This document shows, in pieces, positions 14,602 to 24,755 of a stretch of DNA of 28,266 nt. Source of the stretch: Candidatus Scybalocola fimicaballi (GTDB lineage: Bacteria > Bacteroidota > Bacteroidia > Bacteroidales > Paludibacteraceae); the NCBI GenBank assembly GCA_002317115.1, contig DCIP01000181.1:1-28266 (forward strand). Direction: 5' to 3'. The notes beneath the pieces are model-generated. The model saw only the letters and a list, made by a program, of their open reading frames with translations, did no database searches and was not told the origin of the DNA. The translations under genes and the position numbers were made by a program. Positions within the stretch are counted from its first letter, which is position 1; each line of letters begins with the position of its first letter.

Positions 14602-17600
14602 ATGGCAAGTAATTTCTTTAATAACCAACAGAATACACTATTTGATAAGTTTAAGGGTATTTCCTCTGGAATGGGGAGCAATTTTTACCGTTTCCTTGCT
14701 GTTGTAGGCTTTTTCCGATCTTCAGGATATTTTTCTCTACGCAAAGAATTAAAAGATGTCAAGGATTTAAGAATTCTTGTCGGAATCAATATTGATGATA
14801 TTTGGAAAAATCACGATAAAACGAAAATATTCACAGGCGATTCTGAAAAAGCAAAATCCATTTACAATGATCAATTTATAGAAGATATAGCCACTTCTAA
14901 TTATTCAAAAGAGGTGGAAGATGGAATACTTCAGATGATAGACGACTTGAAGTCTGGAAAATTGAAGATGCGAATTCATCCTTCGAAGAAACTACATGCA
15001 AAGTTCTATCTCTGCTTGCCTGAAAACCATACTGAACATACCGATGGATGGGTGATTATGGGTTCGTCTAATATTTCTAAATCTGGACTTGGACTTACAG
15101 ATCCTCCAACTTATGAATTGAATATTGCATTGAAGGATTACGACGATGTGCATTATTGCAAAGAGGAATTTGATCGTCTTTGGGGAGAAGGTGAAGATTT
15201 TACTGTAGATGACATAAATCTCGACGATACTCATCTTGGCTATCAACCAACTCCTTTTGAAATCTATATGAAGACTTTGATAGATGTATTTGGCGATCAA
15301 GCAGAAGATGATTTCATTATGAATCTTCCTCCTAGTGTCATGGATCTAAAATATCAAAAGGATGCTGTGATAGAAGGTTATCAGATGATTATGAAGCATA
15401 ATGGTGTTATTCTTGCCGATGTCGTTGGTCTTGGCAAAACATTGATTGCTACAATGATAGCCAAACGATTTATAGAATCGAATGGAAGGAACACCAGAAT
15501 ACTTGTGGTTTATCCACCTGCATTGAAAAAGAACTGGGAGGATACATTTGCTCTTTTCGACATAGAGAAAAAAGCAGACTTTGTTTCTAATGGAAGTCTT
15601 GATTACGTATTGGAGGAGAAAAATCGATACAGAAGCAAAGGAGAATATGATATGGTCATTGTTGACGAGGCTCATGGATTCCGAAACGATGGCACTGGAA
15701 AATATGACTCTTTGCAGAAAATTTGCAAAGCTCCTCGTCAGAACAAAGGTTTTGTAAAGGATTCGAGAAAGAAAATCTTGCTTCTTTCTGCTACTCCATT
15801 GAACAACCGTCCAGAGGATATATTAAATCAACTTCTTTTATTTCAGAATTCTGCTCAATGTACTATAGAGGGTGTTGAAAATCTTAAGGTTGAATTCTCA
15901 AAGCATATCAAAAAGTATAAGAATTTGATGGCTGAAAGAAAAACAGGTAAAAGAGATGTCACAACGGATGTCGATGAAATGTATGAAGATATCCGAAAAA
16001 GGATAATAGATAAAGTGACGATTCGTCGTACTCGTTTCAATATTCTTAATTGTCCTGAGTATAAAAATGATTTGGATAAGCAAGGTATAAAATTTCCTAC
16101 TATTCAAAAACCTAATTCTCTTGAATATAGAATGGATGAGGATACATCAGCGAGATTTTATGTCACGATGAGCGATCTTACAAACCATTTGAATTATGCC
16201 AGATATCGTGCAATCGAATTTCTAATTCCTGAACATAAAAAGAAATTTAAGAGCGCTGATCATATTGCCAAATCTTTGGCGAATATCACTAAAATTCACA
16301 TGGTTAAGCGACTTGAAAGTAGTTTCCACGCTTTCAAGATTTCATTGGCAAATCTTCTCCGATTTACGGAAAATATGGAGAAAATGTTTGATGAAGACAA
16401 AATCCTTATTATGCCCGACTTGAACATTAATGATAAACTTGAAAATGGCATGACATTCGATGAAATCATCGAAGAAGCTATGAATAAAGGTTATGACGAA
16501 GAGAATAGCGTCTTTTGTGCTGCTGATTTTGACCCTGAGTTTAAGAAGATGCTTGATGATGATCTGAAAGAACTAAAAAGATTGAATGAAGATTGGGCAA
16601 AAGAGAATGACGATCAGAAATTCGACCGATTCAAAGAGTGTTTTGAAAATGAACTCTTCTCGAAAGAAATAAATCCAACTGGAAAACTTGTGTTGTTCTC
16701 AGAAAGCAAGGACACTCTTGACTATTTGTATGATAGGTTTACAAATGAGTTAGGAAGGAACGATGTGTTGAACGTTTCTTCTGGAAACAGAGGCTCTTTG
16801 GAAAAAACAATTAGAAAGAATTTCGATGCCAATCTGCCTGTGTCGGAACAGGAGAATAGATACAATATCATTATCTCTACCGATGTCCTTGCTGAAGGAG
16901 TGAATCTTCATAGGTCTAATGTGATTGTCAATTATGACGAACCTTGGAATTCCACTAAATTGATGCAAAGAATTGGTCGTGTCAACCGTATCGGATCTGT
17001 AGCAGACAGCATTGTCAATTATATGTTTTATCCTTCAAAACCAGGAGATAAGATTGCTGGATTGTATCAGAATGCTTTGATTAAATTACAGGGATTCCAC
17101 TCTGCATTTGGAGAGGATGGACAAATCTTTTCAAGAGAGGAAATTGTTAAAGAGTTTGAGATTTTCAATGCAGATATTTCCGATGAGATCGATAAAAAGA
17201 TTGAACTGCTACGAGAGGTTAGAAATTTTAGAAAAGACAACAAGAAGTGGTTTGAGAAGATAAAGCATCTATCTGTTAGAAGTCGTGTCGGACGATCTTC
17301 TGAATTTGGAAAATCAGGCGAGACTCTTGTTTATGCATCTTCAAGCGTAAAGTCGGAATTTATTCGCGTCGATGCTTCTGGAAAAGCAAACAGTATTGAT
17401 TTCCTTGATGCTGTCGCTATTCTAAAAGCCGATCCTGAAGAGAAGGCCTTGGATATAAGGCTTTCTCCAAATCATTACGATCATGTGAATTCTGCTATAA
17501 AAACATTCACGAAAAGAACGAATGCTGCGAAAGTGGAAAGTGAAATGGCTTTTATGGTTAATCCCGATAAAGTGGCTCAGCAAGCTATTAACCTTGTAAA

Positions 17601-17856
17601 ACAGTTCGCAAGAGAAAACAAGATTACCAATAGTGAAAGAGATGAATTGATAAAGTTCTTGCAAAATGGTGTATACCAGCATTTGCAAAGAGAACTTGTG
17701 GCACTAGGGAAGAGTCTTACGTCTTTATCCCAAACTGAAATCAAAGAGAAAATTGATGAATTGATAAATGATTACGTGACTCCTGATTATGGAGATGGTG
17801 TGAAGGAGATTGAAGAGACAGAACCTGTTGTCGTATTGTCGGAGTCGTTTGTTTAA
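14602..17856 (+). CDS. PLD-domain SNF2-family helicase of an Hma-like defence system
   Basis: The 1084-residue protein fuses a phospholipase-D-like N-terminus with an SF2/SNF2-type helicase. The PLD part (about 1-195) shows HAK (132-134) and GSSN (154-157), one half-site of the kind that dimerises to form a nuclease. The helicase has motif I GLGKT (276-280), motif II DEAH (355-358), motif III SAT (396-398), motif V STDVLAEGVNL (759-769) and motif VI QRIGRVNRIG (789-798). Residues after about 830 are helical and unassigned. It is expected to translocate on DNA and might cut it. The gene opens an operon with an adenine methylase 17 bp downstream and a Z1 ATPase, the helicase-methylase-ATPase layout of Hma-type anti-phage systems. 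The name is by analogy. Confidence 0.88.
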   Translation: MASNFFNNQQNTLFDKFKGISSGMGSNFYRFLAVVGFFRSSGYFSLRKELKDVKDLRILVGINIDDIWKNHDKTKIFTGDSEKAKSIYNDQFIEDIATSNYSKEVEDGILQMIDDLKSGKLKMRIHPSKKLHAKFYLCLPENHTEHTDGWVIMGSSNISKSGLGLTDPPTYELNIALKDYDDVHYCKEEFDRLWGEGEDFTVDDINLDDTHLGYQPTPFEIYMKTLIDVFGDQAEDDFIMNLPPSVMDLKYQKDAVIEGYQMIMKHNGVILADVVGLGKTLIATMIAKRFIESNGRNTRILVVYPPALKKNWEDTFALFDIEKKADFVSNGSLDYVLEEKNRYRSKGEYDMVIVDEAHGFRNDGTGKYDSLQKICKAPRQNKGFVKDSRKKILLLSATPLNNRPEDILNQLLLFQNSAQCTIEGVENLKVEFSKHIKKYKNLMAERKTGKRDVTTDVDEMYEDIRKRIIDKVTIRRTRFNILNCPEYKNDLDKQGIKFPTIQKPNSLEYRMDEDTSARFYVTMSDLTNHLNYARYRAIEFLIPEHKKKFKSADHIAKSLANITKIHMVKRLESSFHAFKISLANLLRFTENMEKMFDEDKILIMPDLNINDKLENGMTFDEIIEEAMNKGYDEENSVFCAADFDPEFKKMLDDDLKELKRLNEDWAKENDDQKFDRFKECFENELFSKEINPTGKLVLFSESKDTLDYLYDRFTNELGRNDVLNVSSGNRGSLEKTIRKNFDANLPVSEQENRYNIIISTDVLAEGVNLHRSNVIVNYDEPWNSTKLMQRIGRVNRIGSVADSIVNYMFYPSKPGDKIAGLYQNALIKLQGFHSAFGEDGQIFSREEIVKEFEIFNADISDEIDKKIELLREVRNFRKDNKKWFEKIKHLSVRSRVGRSSEFGKSGETLVYASSSVKSEFIRVDASGKANSIDFLDAVAILKADPEEKALDIRLSPNHYDHVNSAIKTFTKRTNAAKVESEMAFMVNPDKVAQQAINLVKQFARENKITNSERDELIKFLQNGVYQHLQRELVALGKSLTSLSQTEIKEKIDELINDYVTPDYGDGVKEIEETEPVVVLSESFV

Positions 17857-17873
17857 TAGATAGTATTAGAACC

Positions 17874-20800
17874 ATGGAAAAGAAAGATTTACGAGATATA
17901 TTCAAAAGACCATTTGCTGTAGGAAATTGGAATAAAATCCTTGTTGACGTGTTTCATGCTATCGATGTCTACGCGGAGCCTCAACAGTTTACTTTTAATG
18001 ATGATAATGCTAAATACGTTGGCTATTATAATGGCCGTATATCTACCCCTAATGGAGACACTGTAGGCCTTTTCTCTTATTCGTCTATTTCTCAAGTTCG
18101 TCGGAAAAGAGTGTCATTGCGTAATCTTGTCTCAAAACTTGTAAATCCGAAATATGGTTCATTTGATGCCGTATTGGTGGCATACTACGACGATAAGGAG
18201 TGGCGAATTTCCTATATCTGCGATTTAAAGGATAATATTACGTCTGCAAAAAGATTTTCATTTTTGGTAGGCGACTCTTTTTCTGAACATAACACTGCAG
18301 TAAGTCGATTAAGTGAAATAAAGAAAGGATTCGAACTTTCTGATTTATATGAAGCCTTCTCTGTGGAGAGACTCACAAAAGACTTTTTCAACGAATATAC
18401 TGCAATTTATAAGGATTTCTGCAGTAGAGCAACTGACTCTAAATATTTTGATTTTGACAATTTTGATGACAAGCAGATTAGAGATTATGTAAAACTACTT
18501 CTTGGACGAATTCTTTTCCTTTGTTTTGTACAGAAAAAGGGATGGATGAATGGCGATAAACAGTTTTTGAGAAATATCTTTAATGCATATTGTAGTCAAT
18601 TGAAATCAGGAGAGGAATTTCGATTTCTCGACAATGTGCTTGAAAAAATCTTTTTTGAATGCTTGAATAACGAGCATTCTGAGCTATTTCAAACAATAGT
18701 GAAAGGGTATGGCGATAATGGTAAGATTGATGTGCCATTCTTAAATGGAGGATTGTTTGAATGCAAAGAACTTGATGTGCCAAGGTCAGTTTTTGGAAAA
18801 GATTTATGGCAAAATCTGTTTGACCTTCTTGATAAGTATAATTTCACTATCGACGAGAATGATCCAACTGATGCGGAGGTGGGAATCGACCCTGAAATGC
18901 TTGGAAAAATTTTTGAGAGTCAACTTGAAGACAACAAAGACAAAGGTGCATTTTATACACCCAAAGAGATTGTATCGTACATGTGCAAAGAGTCTTTGAT
19001 TGCCTATTTGGAAAAGAGTGGAGTAGACAAAGAAGAGTTGCGAGAGTATGTTCAGCACCATGAGTTGAATAAGAATTGGAATAAAGAGACTACGGAAGAA
19101 ATACTGACTCTTTTGAAAGAGATAAAAGTATGTGATCCGGCAATTGGTTCTGGAGCCTTTCCAATGGGTATGTTGAGAGAGATTCTTGATTGCAGATTAG
19201 CAATAGAATCCTATGATGATATAGCTAAAATAAAGAGAGAGATTATACAAACCTCTATTTATGGAGTTGATATAGAGGCAGGAGCTGTGGATATTGCCAG
19301 ATTAAGATTCTGGCTTTCTATTGTAGTGGATTCTGATAAAGCCGAACCATTGCCTAATCTTGACTATAAGATTATGCAGGGAAATTCATTGTTGGAGAGT
19401 TATGAAGGAATTGACTTGAGCGGAATGACTCACGATGAACAACTTAAGAAGAGTGCAAAAGAAAAGAATGCAAGACAATATCAGCTAAGTCTGACTTTTA
19501 ATGAAGAAGATGCCTTGAAAAACATTCAGGATGCATTGCGTATTTATTACAGCACCGACAATCATGACAAAAAGGCTGAACTCAGAGATTCTATCAATAG
19601 CGATGTCAAGACCTATATCATTAATCTAAAGGGAGGCACTGACGACATTAAGCAAAAGATGAAGGATCTTCCAATTCCAAACAATCAGTTTTTCCTTTGG
19701 CACATCTACTTTAAGGATGTATTTGATAAGGGAGGTTTTGATGTTGTGATTGGAAATCCGCCGTATAATGAATTGAGAGATCTTTCTAAGGAAGCACAGG
19801 AGGCATACAAGAAATCTAATTACCATAAATACGCAAAAGGTGGTAGAATAAATATGTTTCAATACTTTTATCCTCTCGGTACTGACATGTGTAATCAAGA
19901 TGGAATAATATGCTTGATTACGCAGAACTCTCTACTTGCAGAGGACAGTGCCTTAGAAAACAGAAAATTATTATTTGAAAAAACATCTATTCTCTCCGTA
20001 GATTCATATCCGGAACGAGACGACAAGAATAAAAGAGTCTTTGAATCTGCCAAAATGAGTGTATGTTTTTGTGTTTTAAGAAAAAACACAGCTTATCAAA
20101 CAGTTCCTATAAATATTACTATTTGGAATGAAAGACAAATGCTGCACTCGAGAAAATTAAGAATTACTAAAACAGAAATCATTGATGTTTTCCAAGAAGA
20201 CTTAACTTTACCCATTTGCGATCAAACGCAATTGAATATTCTTGTTAAGATGAGGAACAAGTCTGATGATTCAGTGTATAACATTAGTGCAGGGGAAATA
20301 GACATGACTAAATACAAGAGTAATTTCTCGTACGAGCCGTCCTCTGATAAAACCCGCATAATAACAGGAGCTCAGGTATTAAGGTATCATATAACAGACA
20401 CTCCCTCTCAAGGTGGAGTTAAATATGTTCCATCATCATGTTTATCATTTAGTAATAATCGACTTCTTGAAGTCAATGCTCCACGACTTGTAATGCAAAG
20501 AATTACAGGAGTAGATTCTAAGATAAGGTTAATTGCGACTTTACTTCCCAAGGGAATGTGTTGTGCAAACTCTACGAACTACATATCCTCACTAAGAAAT
20601 ACGTCGCCACTAAAAGTCCTCTTAGCCATATTGAATTCAACTGCCGCTAATTATATCTTCAAGGCGACAAGTACAAATACAAACGTGACAAGCAAAGAGA
20701 TAAGTAAAATACCTATTCCCTCTATGAATGAGGATGAAAAGGAAAAACTTTCAGAAATAGTTGACCGCATCCTCTCAGCCAAGAAACTTGATCCACTCGC

Positions 20801-20900
20801 CGACACAACAGCAGAAGAGCGTGAAATAGATCGACTTGTTTATGAGTTGTATGGATTGACCGAAGAAGAGATAAAGATAGTGGAAGGAAAAAACGAATAA
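17874..20900 (+). CDS. Eco57I-like N6-adenine DNA methylase of the defence operon
   Basis: The 1008-residue protein is a class I SAM-dependent adenine methylase. A conserved-looking N-terminal domain (about 20-185) precedes GAFYTP (358-363), motif I VCDPAIGSGAFP (419-430), motif II GVDIE (464-468) and motif IV NPPY (628-631, in FDVVIGNPPYNEL). A C-terminal TaqI-like specificity region follows (about 800-960) and ends with RLVYELYGLTEEE. It should methylate adenine at a specific site in host DNA and so mark self. Many relatives are fused type IIG enzymes, but I see no PD-(D/E)XK nuclease in the first 200 residues, so cutting is probably done by a partner such as the PLD-helicase. Length and domain order are normal for the family. 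Confidence 0.9.
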   Translation: MEKKDLRDIFKRPFAVGNWNKILVDVFHAIDVYAEPQQFTFNDDNAKYVGYYNGRISTPNGDTVGLFSYSSISQVRRKRVSLRNLVSKLVNPKYGSFDAVLVAYYDDKEWRISYICDLKDNITSAKRFSFLVGDSFSEHNTAVSRLSEIKKGFELSDLYEAFSVERLTKDFFNEYTAIYKDFCSRATDSKYFDFDNFDDKQIRDYVKLLLGRILFLCFVQKKGWMNGDKQFLRNIFNAYCSQLKSGEEFRFLDNVLEKIFFECLNNEHSELFQTIVKGYGDNGKIDVPFLNGGLFECKELDVPRSVFGKDLWQNLFDLLDKYNFTIDENDPTDAEVGIDPEMLGKIFESQLEDNKDKGAFYTPKEIVSYMCKESLIAYLEKSGVDKEELREYVQHHELNKNWNKETTEEILTLLKEIKVCDPAIGSGAFPMGMLREILDCRLAIESYDDIAKIKREIIQTSIYGVDIEAGAVDIARLRFWLSIVVDSDKAEPLPNLDYKIMQGNSLLESYEGIDLSGMTHDEQLKKSAKEKNARQYQLSLTFNEEDALKNIQDALRIYYSTDNHDKKAELRDSINSDVKTYIINLKGGTDDIKQKMKDLPIPNNQFFLWHIYFKDVFDKGGFDVVIGNPPYNELRDLSKEAQEAYKKSNYHKYAKGGRINMFQYFYPLGTDMCNQDGIICLITQNSLLAEDSALENRKLLFEKTSILSVDSYPERDDKNKRVFESAKMSVCFCVLRKNTAYQTVPINITIWNERQMLHSRKLRITKTEIIDVFQEDLTLPICDQTQLNILVKMRNKSDDSVYNISAGEIDMTKYKSNFSYEPSSDKTRIITGAQVLRYHITDTPSQGGVKYVPSSCLSFSNNRLLEVNAPRLVMQRITGVDSKIRLIATLLPKGMCCANSTNYISSLRNTSPLKVLLAILNSTAANYIFKATSTNTNVTSKEISKIPIPSMNEDEKEKLSEIVDRILSAKKLDPLADTTAEEREIDRLVYELYGLTEEEIKIVEGKNE

Positions 20901-20913
20901 AAATTTGATAATT

Positions 20914-23886
20914 ATGACAGAACTTGAGCAAATAATCAATACGATAAAAACTCTACAGGCAATGAATTTGACTGTGGATGAGAAACTTTTGCAAAGAAAG
21001 GCAGATCTTGAAGCAGAGGAGAAGGCAGCAGCGTCTTCTTCCACTCCGATTTACGACCGACTTATCAAAGAGGCAGAAAAGAAGTTTGGAAGTGTGAGTG
21101 ATGAAAAGAAGAGATGCGTGGAGCAGACAGTCGCAAAACTGCTTGAAGATGGTCCGAGATCAAAGGAACCAGGATTGTTGCTTGGTCGCATCCAGTGTGG
21201 TAAGACGGACACTTTTGAGAATGTGATTGGTCTTGCTTTTGACAAAGGTGTGGATGTTGCTGTCGTTTTGACTAATGGCACAGTAGCACTTGGGGAGCAG
21301 ACTTACAAGAGATTTGAGTACGACTACCGATTCTTTAAGGAGGAATCTGGGGCAAAGAATGTGATAGAAATCTACAATATCCATGATTTTAAGGGATCGT
21401 TGAAAGAGGCAGTTGTAGATAGAAAAAAGGTCGTATTTGTCTGCATGAAGCAGGTGGCAAATATGCGTAGGTTGACTGAGTTGTTCGTAAGAAAAAGTTC
21501 ATTTCTGAAAGACAAAAACGTGCTTATTGTCGATGATGAGGCTGATTTTGCAAGTAGAAACTATGTAAATTCTCCAGTTGAAATATGCAACGATGAAGAT
21601 GGTAATCCAATTTTGCAGGAGGCATTCAAGCAATTGGCTGTGATTTCGGATCAGATTGACCGCTTCCGACATGAACTTTCAAATTGTCATTATCTTCAAG
21701 TGACAGCCACCCCTTATTCTTTGTTCTTGCAACCTGGTGGCGACTTGAATCTACAGGGTAATATGGTTTATTCGTTTAAACCAAGATTCGTTAGTCAGGT
21801 ACCAGTCCATAGCCGATATATAGGAGGCGATGTGTATTACGTTCAATCAAAGAATCCTGATTCTATGTATTCTCATTTGTTTACATCAGTTCCGCAGAAA
21901 TGTATGGATGTGATGAAACGTAGGTATAATGGATATCTTAATGAGGATAGCAGAACTAATTCTTCAAACTTGTATGAACTGTCGTATGCTCTTGTGTCGT
22001 ATTTTATGGCAACAGCGATTAGAGTGTTGCAGACAAGGAACGAAAGATACAAGACCTGTGCTGTTTTTCATGTTGATATCGCTAAGGATATTCATTCTTG
22101 GCAGAAAGATTTGATAGACGCATTGTTGGAGGACATAGAATCATATTTTGCAGGAGACCTAGAAAGTGAGCCAATAGAGAGTATGATATCGCAAGCCTAC
22201 ACATCATTTGGGGAGTCAAATAAAAAAGGTAATAATGAAGGTCTAATCGACGTCGTATTTCCATCATTAGACGAGATCAAGGAGGTTGTCAATCAGATTT
22301 TCGTAAAGAATGACTATTCCATTTATGTGGTGAATTCCGACAAGGATCTTGATGATTGTGCTCAGATGAATAAGGAGACAGGTCAGTTTGATCTTCAGAC
22401 TAAGGCAACCATATTCATCGGAGGAAACATTTTGAATAGAGGTATTACAATAGACAATATGATTTGTTTCTTCTACGGAAGAGATACAAACCAACAGGAT
22501 ACAGTGATGCAGCACGCTCGTTTCTATGGAGCAAGAAGCAAAGAAGACATGGCAGTGACACGTCTTCACACAACTAACCTTATCTATAATATCCTTACAA
22601 GGATGCATGAACTTGATGAGGATTTGCGAACTCAATTGATGAGTTGTGCAGATGGAGAGGTTCCAAGTTCTATATTTGTAGGATATGATCAGGATTTTAA
22701 GCCATGTGCGTCATCTAAGATTGCAGTATCGAAGACTATTCCACTAAGACCAGGAAGTCGTATCTTTCCAATAGGTTTCATGGCAGATTTCAAGACTTAT
22801 GTCAAGCCATTTAATGATGAAATTAGGAGTATCTTGTCTCCATACGGGACGGTCGATTATGCAGAGATTCCAGTAGAAGATGTTCGAGATATTTTGTACA
22901 ATATTAGACAAACATACCTTTATGGAGAAATGTTTGAAAATGAAATGTACTCTGAAAACATGTCTGAATTGCAATGTGCTTTGGATTATGCGACGAAAGA
23001 ATCTGGAGGAAAGATAAAGGTTAAGCTTTATGAGAATCGTGAGATTAACAGAGTACGTTTGGACGGAGGATTCGAGGATTCGCCAGAGAGTGGTAATGTT
23101 ATAACTTCGGCTAAAGCTGAATCGAAAGAGATGCCAGTATTGGTTCTATTGCATGAAAAAGGAGAAAAAAATATAGATCCTACGACTGGAAAGAACAAAG
23201 GATGGAATGGAGGAGATTTCTATTGGCCTGTATTGTATTTGCAAGAGTCATTGAAACCATCGATTTTCGCTTTGGACACAAATTCAAACGGCAATGTATT
23301 TGCTATCGACTATAGTGAATTCTACAAAGAAATTGGTGATGAAGAATGTCTAAGAATCTCTTATCCTAAAGAATTGTGTTCCGCATTTGGAGAAGAAGGA
23401 CAAACTTATGAAGATGGAGAAAAAACATATTCTGTTCATTTGACTCCTACAAATGCGTCAAGGTATGTCTATAGAGAAGGTGAAATGTCATTTGCGTTGA
23501 ATTATAATGTAGATCTGGATAAAAGCGAAGATAATGGAATCTTTTCTTATTGTGGAGGTCAATTTCCATTTGAGCTTCGTGATTTCAGGTATCTGCTTGT
23601 AAAGAAGCGTATTCAGGGAATTGTGGAAATTATGCTGCTTGAATTGTACGATCAGGATTCATGGGAGATCATTTCACATCAAAACTATGATTCGTATGGT
23701 GATCTTATCGGCTATGCGACAAATGACACAAGTAGAGGTAAGACTGTGCTTCTAAACACTGGAGATGTGGTTAGACCATCAAGATCCAGAGATCCCCAGA
23801 AGAGAGTCTGTCAATGGGAAATCATCTACAAGATAAAGAAGGTTGTGATGTACAGACAAAAAGTTCCAGTAAGAAAGGTTGAGTAA
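20914..23886 (+). CDS. Z1-domain P-loop ATPase of the defence operon
   Basis: I use the ATG at 20914, 13 bp after the methylase, because the slightly longer frame begins with TTG. Numbering here is for that longer frame (subtract 3). Motifs are Walker A GRIQCGKT (94-101), Walker B LIVDDEADFAS (207-217), VTATPYSLF (266-274), GGNILNRGITIDN and QHARFYGAR (a helicase-like motif VI). This pattern matches the Z1 domain, a helicase-related ATPase found with MutL/MORC-type and methylase defence operons. About 300 further residues at the C-terminus are unassigned. It probably couples ATP use to sensing or remodelling of foreign DNA. The DUF45 gene overlaps its stop by one base (TAATG), so translation is likely coupled. 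Confidence 0.88.
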   Translation: MTELEQIINTIKTLQAMNLTVDEKLLQRKADLEAEEKAAASSSTPIYDRLIKEAEKKFGSVSDEKKRCVEQTVAKLLEDGPRSKEPGLLLGRIQCGKTDTFENVIGLAFDKGVDVAVVLTNGTVALGEQTYKRFEYDYRFFKEESGAKNVIEIYNIHDFKGSLKEAVVDRKKVVFVCMKQVANMRRLTELFVRKSSFLKDKNVLIVDDEADFASRNYVNSPVEICNDEDGNPILQEAFKQLAVISDQIDRFRHELSNCHYLQVTATPYSLFLQPGGDLNLQGNMVYSFKPRFVSQVPVHSRYIGGDVYYVQSKNPDSMYSHLFTSVPQKCMDVMKRRYNGYLNEDSRTNSSNLYELSYALVSYFMATAIRVLQTRNERYKTCAVFHVDIAKDIHSWQKDLIDALLEDIESYFAGDLESEPIESMISQAYTSFGESNKKGNNEGLIDVVFPSLDEIKEVVNQIFVKNDYSIYVVNSDKDLDDCAQMNKETGQFDLQTKATIFIGGNILNRGITIDNMICFFYGRDTNQQDTVMQHARFYGARSKEDMAVTRLHTTNLIYNILTRMHELDEDLRTQLMSCADGEVPSSIFVGYDQDFKPCASSKIAVSKTIPLRPGSRIFPIGFMADFKTYVKPFNDEIRSILSPYGTVDYAEIPVEDVRDILYNIRQTYLYGEMFENEMYSENMSELQCALDYATKESGGKIKVKLYENREINRVRLDGGFEDSPESGNVITSAKAESKEMPVLVLLHEKGEKNIDPTTGKNKGWNGGDFYWPVLYLQESLKPSIFALDTNSNGNVFAIDYSEFYKEIGDEECLRISYPKELCSAFGEEGQTYEDGEKTYSVHLTPTNASRYVYREGEMSFALNYNVDLDKSEDNGIFSYCGGQFPFELRDFRYLLVKKRIQGIVEIMLLELYDQDSWEIISHQNYDSYGDLIGYATNDTSRGKTVLLNTGDVVRPSRSRDPQKRVCQWEIIYKIKKVVMYRQKVPVRKVE

Positions 23887-24464
23887 TGATAGAAGGTGTT
23901 AATATAAATATCATCCGTAAGGATGTAAAATCTTTATCTATGAGAACTACAAAGGAGGGAGGCGTAAATGTCTCCGCTCCTTTGTCTGCTACACAAAAAG
24001 AGATCGATGACTTCATTTCAAAACATGAGTCATGGATTGAAAAGAATGTGCCAAAGACATTGCAAAGAGTAGAAGCAAAAAATAATTTCTATAGTCAGTT
24101 ACCGTTGCTTACTCATCGTCAACAAAACGACGCAAGACGCAAACTATCAGCCATAATACTTCCTTTGATAGAAAAGTATTCAAAGATGATGAATGTCACA
24201 CCAGGATCAATCGTGTATAGTGCAACAAAATCTCAATGGGGAAGATGTACGGATAAGACACATAATTTGCAGTTTAGCTATTATCTTTTGCTATTACCTG
24301 AATGGTGTATTGAGCATGTTGTTGTGCATGAGTTGGCTCATATCATAGAACCAAATCATAGTCCTGCATTTTATGCTGTTGTAGATAAATACTATTCCCG
24401 TAGAAAAGAAGCGATGGCAGAGACTTCCAGATTGAGTGGGAATATTGACGAAGAGGAAATGTAA
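23886..24464 (+). CDS. YgjP-like (DUF45) zinc metallopeptidase in the defence operon
   Basis: The 192-residue protein has the WGRC turn (118-121), the zinc motif HELAH (148-152) and NHSP (157-160), which together define the YgjP/DUF45 family. His148, His152 and His158 should bind zinc and Glu149 should act as the base. The family is often found beside type I restriction genes. Its substrate is not established. The start overlaps the Z1 stop codon by one base (TAATG), which ties it to the operon. It is not part of the basic helicase-methylase-ATPase set, so it may be an accessory regulator that trims or removes a component. Confidence 0.9.
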   Translation: MIEGVNINIIRKDVKSLSMRTTKEGGVNVSAPLSATQKEIDDFISKHESWIEKNVPKTLQRVEAKNNFYSQLPLLTHRQQNDARRKLSAIILPLIEKYSKMMNVTPGSIVYSATKSQWGRCTDKTHNLQFSYYLLLLPEWCIEHVVVHELAHIIEPNHSPAFYAVVDKYYSRRKEAMAETSRLSGNIDEEEM

Positions 24465-24478
24465 TTAACTAATTAGAT

Positions 24479-24754
24479 ATGGAAAACAACGAAGCTAAGG
24501 AGTATATAGATATCAATGATTTTAAGAATGAATTAAGATCTATGATTGAGGGAAAATATGGAAGTTTAGCGAAATTTCTTAGGAGTGATGATGCACATAA
24601 TCTTGGATTAGATTATGGCGATCGTGTCTACTTTTATTCTAATCCTGTGATTAGTATAGAAAAACTGAATTGTGTTAGTAAGCTGTTAGGTGGAAAAGTG
24701 GTGAAAAAGAAGACGGAGATAGTGAAAGTTGTCAAATATTATTTTGAAGATTAA
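24479..24754 (+). CDS. Small unknown protein at the end of the defence operon
   Basis: This 91-residue protein starts 14 bp after the peptidase gene and reads in the same direction, so it is probably the fifth gene of the operon. The composition is that of a real soluble protein, charged with a hydrophobic core. Residues 28-75 (SLAKFLRS, then VISIEKLNCVSKLLGGKV) loosely recall the helix-turn-helix of Cro/C.-protein regulators, in which a second helix pair reads SIEKLxxVSKxLG. The fit is weak because the recognition helix region (HNLGLDYGDRV) is unusual. A role as a control protein would make sense for a restriction-type operon but is inference. Confidence 0.65.
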   Translation: MENNEAKEYIDINDFKNELRSMIEGKYGSLAKFLRSDDAHNLGLDYGDRVYFYSNPVISIEKLNCVSKLLGGKVVKKKTEIVKVVKYYFED

Positions 24755-24755
24755 T

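Noticed and set aside
20905..20913. TTG start for the Z1 ATPase
   Set aside because: An ATG three codons later gives normal spacing to the methylase stop.
20914..23886. Type III restriction (Res) subunit
   Set aside because: The DDEAD, TATPYSLF and HARFYGAR motifs match the Z1 pattern better, and no PD-(D/E)XK endonuclease domain is visible at the C-terminus.
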